Positions 62,611-64,000 of a DNA stretch of 64,000 nucleotides are shown here, in pieces. The notes under the pieces were generated by a model that saw nothing but the letters and a program-made list of their open reading frames with translations, did no database searches and had not been told where the DNA came from. Both the position numbers and the translations under genes were made by a program. Numbering within the stretch: position 1 is the first letter of the stretch; each line of letters opens with the position of its first letter. The stretch comes from JAVVHH01 sp965199585 (GTDB taxonomy: Bacteria > Pseudomonadota > Alphaproteobacteria > Acetobacterales > Acetobacteraceae), in contig CBDASI010000002.1 in NCBI GenBank assembly GCA_965199585.1, positions 3,224,001 through 3,288,000 of the forward strand. The letters run 5' to 3'.

Positions 62611-64000
62611 CGGTCGAGCTTGCTGGCGCCGACGCCACGGATCTCGCCCAGCGCGGCGTCGCTGCTGGGACGACTGGCGGCGATCTCGCGCAGTACGCTG
62701 TCGTGGAAGATGACGTAGGGCGGCACCGACTGCCGTTTGGCCTCCGACGTCCGCCACTGCCTTAGCGCGTCGAACATGTCGCCGCCCTCCCCTGGCAGCG
62801 GTGACGGCACGGCGGCCGATCGCTCCCGCGTCGGCTTCGGCCGCTCCTTCTCCTCGCGGAGCATCACTTTCACCTCACCGCGCAGGATGCCGCGCGCCTC
62901 GTCGCCAACCAGCACGAGGCTGGCATACTCGCCGCTGCCGGTCTCGAGCGCCCCGCGCGCGATCAGCTGGCGGATCACCCCGCGCCAGAACGGCGCCGGC
63001 TCGTCCTTGCCGACGCCGAACGTCTTCAGCGCTTCGTGCCCATGCTTCTGCACCATCGCCGTCGCCTCGCCCCGCAACACGCTGACGATGTGCAGCGCGC
63101 CGAACATCTGCCCGGTGCGGTAGATCGCCGACAGCACCTTCTGCGCCGCGATCGTGCCGTCGATCAGCGGCACCGGGGCGCTGCAATTGTCGCAGTGCCC
63201 GCATGGATGCCCCAACTCCTCGCCGAAGCAGGCCAATAGCGCGCGCGTACGACACTCGACCGTCTCGGTCAGCGAGATCATCGCCTCCAGCCGAGTCCGC
63301 ATCACCTTGCGCTGCGCCTCGGGCGCGTTGGACTGCGCCAGCCAATATCGCGCCCGGGCAATGTCCTCGCCGCCATACAGCAGCAGTGTGTCCGCCCGCT
63401 CCCCGTCGCGCCCGGCGCGGCCGATCTGCTGATAGTAGCTCTCCGGGCTGTCCGGCATGTCGAGATGGACGACGTAGCGCACGTCCGGCCGGTCGATCCC
63501 CATACCGAACGCGATGGTCGCCACGATCACCACCGGCTCGCCGCTGCGGAACCGGCTCAGCCCGACGCGCTTCTCCAACGGCGACAGCCCGGCGTGGAAC
63601 GCGATCGCCGGCATCCCCTTCTCGGACAGCCGCTTGGCCACCCGCTCCGTCTTGGCTCGGCTGCCGCAATAGACGATGCCCGCCTGCCCCGTCCGCCCGC
63701 GCAGGAACTCGAGCAGTTCCCGCGTCTCGCCCTCCTTGGCCTGCGCGGCAATGTGCAGGTTGGAGCGATGGAAGCTCGACGCGAACACCGTCGCGTCCTG
63801 CATGTGCAGCGCCTGCAGGATGTCGACGCGCGTCCGCGGGTCCGCCGTCGCGGTGAGCGCCACGCGGGGGACGCCCGGGAACACCTCGGCCAGCCGCGCC
63901 AGCCCGCGATATTCCGGGCGGAACTCGTGGCCCCAGGCGGAGACGCAATGCGCCTCGTCGATCGCGATCAGCCCAATCTTCCGGCGGGACAGACGCTCCA
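62571..64000 (-). CDS. recQ: ATP-dependent DNA helicase RecQ (5' end outside window)
   Basis: The visible 476 codons cover most of a RecQ helicase. Reading in from the edge: motif II as IAIDEAHCVSAWGHEFRPEYRGL, motif III ALTATADP, motif V VATIAFGMGIDRPDVRYVVHLDMP, motif VI QQIGRAGRDG, a zinc site with cysteines in VECRTRALLACFGE and CGHCDNC, the RQC winged helix, and a C-terminal HRDC domain ending EIRGVGASKLDRYGAAVL. Walker A lies outside. It unwinds DNA 3'-5' in repair. Its last 40 bp overlap the ABC gene in antisense. Confidence 0.95.
   Translation of the reverse strand, partial: ERLSRRKIGLIAIDEAHCVSAWGHEFRPEYRGLARLAEVFPGVPRVALTATADPRTRVDILQALHMQDATVFASSFHRSNLHIAAQAKEGETRELLEFLRGRTGQAGIVYCGSRAKTERVAKRLSEKGMPAIAFHAGLSPLEKRVGLSRFRSGEPVVIVATIAFGMGIDRPDVRYVVHLDMPDSPESYYQQIGRAGRDGERADTLLLYGGEDIARARYWLAQSNAPEAQRKVMRTRLEAMISLTETVECRTRALLACFGEELGHPCGHCDNCSAPVPLIDGTIAAQKVLSAIYRTGQMFGALHIVSVLRGEATAMVQKHGHEALKTFGVGKDEPAPFWRGVIRQLIARGALETGSGEYASLVLVGDEARGILRGEVKVMLREEKERPKPTRERSAAVPSPLPGEGGDMFDALRQWRTSEAKRQSVPPYVIFHDSVLREIAASRPSSDAALGEIRGVGASKLDRYGAAVLSIVAAG

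Overview
The window is 64 kb of GC-rich, densely packed chromosome from an alphaproteobacterium, most likely of the Rhodospirillales/Acetobacterales type (inference). The main evidence is a fliX gene beside flgI, a lexA promoter carrying the alphaproteobacterial SOS box GAAC-N7-GAAC, the gene order trpE-trpG-trpD-trpC-moaC-moeA-lexA with comEC and gltX beyond, a DksA with a degenerate zinc finger, and a PQQ-sugar-dehydrogenase/cytochrome c/OprB cluster. Almost everything is core genome. I see no CRISPR array, insertion sequence, integrase, rRNA operon or phage gene.

Layout. 1-6.3 kb: tail of a sensor kinase, then a flagellar block (flgF-flgG-flgA-flgH rightward, dksA and fliX leftward, flgI-flgJ-like-flgN-like rightward). 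Both rightward units start at textbook sigma-54 (-24/-12) promoters. 6.3-14.5 kb: a GT4 glycosyltransferase, an OtnK-type sugar-acid kinase, 2-methylcitrate/citrate synthase, glmU-glmS, a phosphoglycolate phosphatase and a DUF3108 protein. 14.5-20.7 kb: tRNA-Val(CAC), a polytopic GT-C-like membrane protein, an M20 peptidase, a GNAT enzyme, a Clp-fold lipoprotein, a DUF993 protein and a small unknown protein. 20.7-24.4 kb: truB-rpsO-pnp. 24.5-36.9 kb: a nitronate-monooxygenase-like protein, secG-pyrG-kdsA, the sugar-oxidation cluster, eno-ftsB, trmN6, DUF2007, a polyprenyl synthase and tpiA. 37-45.4 kb: ppiD-trpEGDC-moaC-moeA-lexA, tightly coupled. 45.4-64 kb: a GT8 glycosyltransferase, comEC, gltX-pyrB-pyrC'-plsY-dprA, topA-rnr-ctpA, rpmG, a DUF3253 protein, an SbmA/YddA-type ABC transporter and the 3' part of recQ.

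How the genes work together. The flagellar genes build the rod, the P and L rings and export functions, in a Caulobacter-like sigma-54/FliX hierarchy. glmU and glmS make UDP-GlcNAc precursors and kdsA makes Kdo-8-phosphate for the envelope. pyrG, pyrB and pyrC' serve pyrimidine synthesis. trpE-trpC cover most of the tryptophan pathway. moaC and moeA make molybdenum cofactor. topA, recQ, dprA, comEC and lexA concern DNA topology, repair and uptake.

The points most worth a second look are an apparent one-base insertion that takes the conserved start of moaC out of frame; a dihydroorotase homologue beside pyrB lacking the metal-binding HxH; a lone adhesin-like YLAANPDV repeat inside a membrane glycosyltransferase-like protein; a periplasmic sugar-oxidation module between kdsA and eno; and nine convergent gene pairs, six with no intergenic space and three with hairpins between or across the gene ends.
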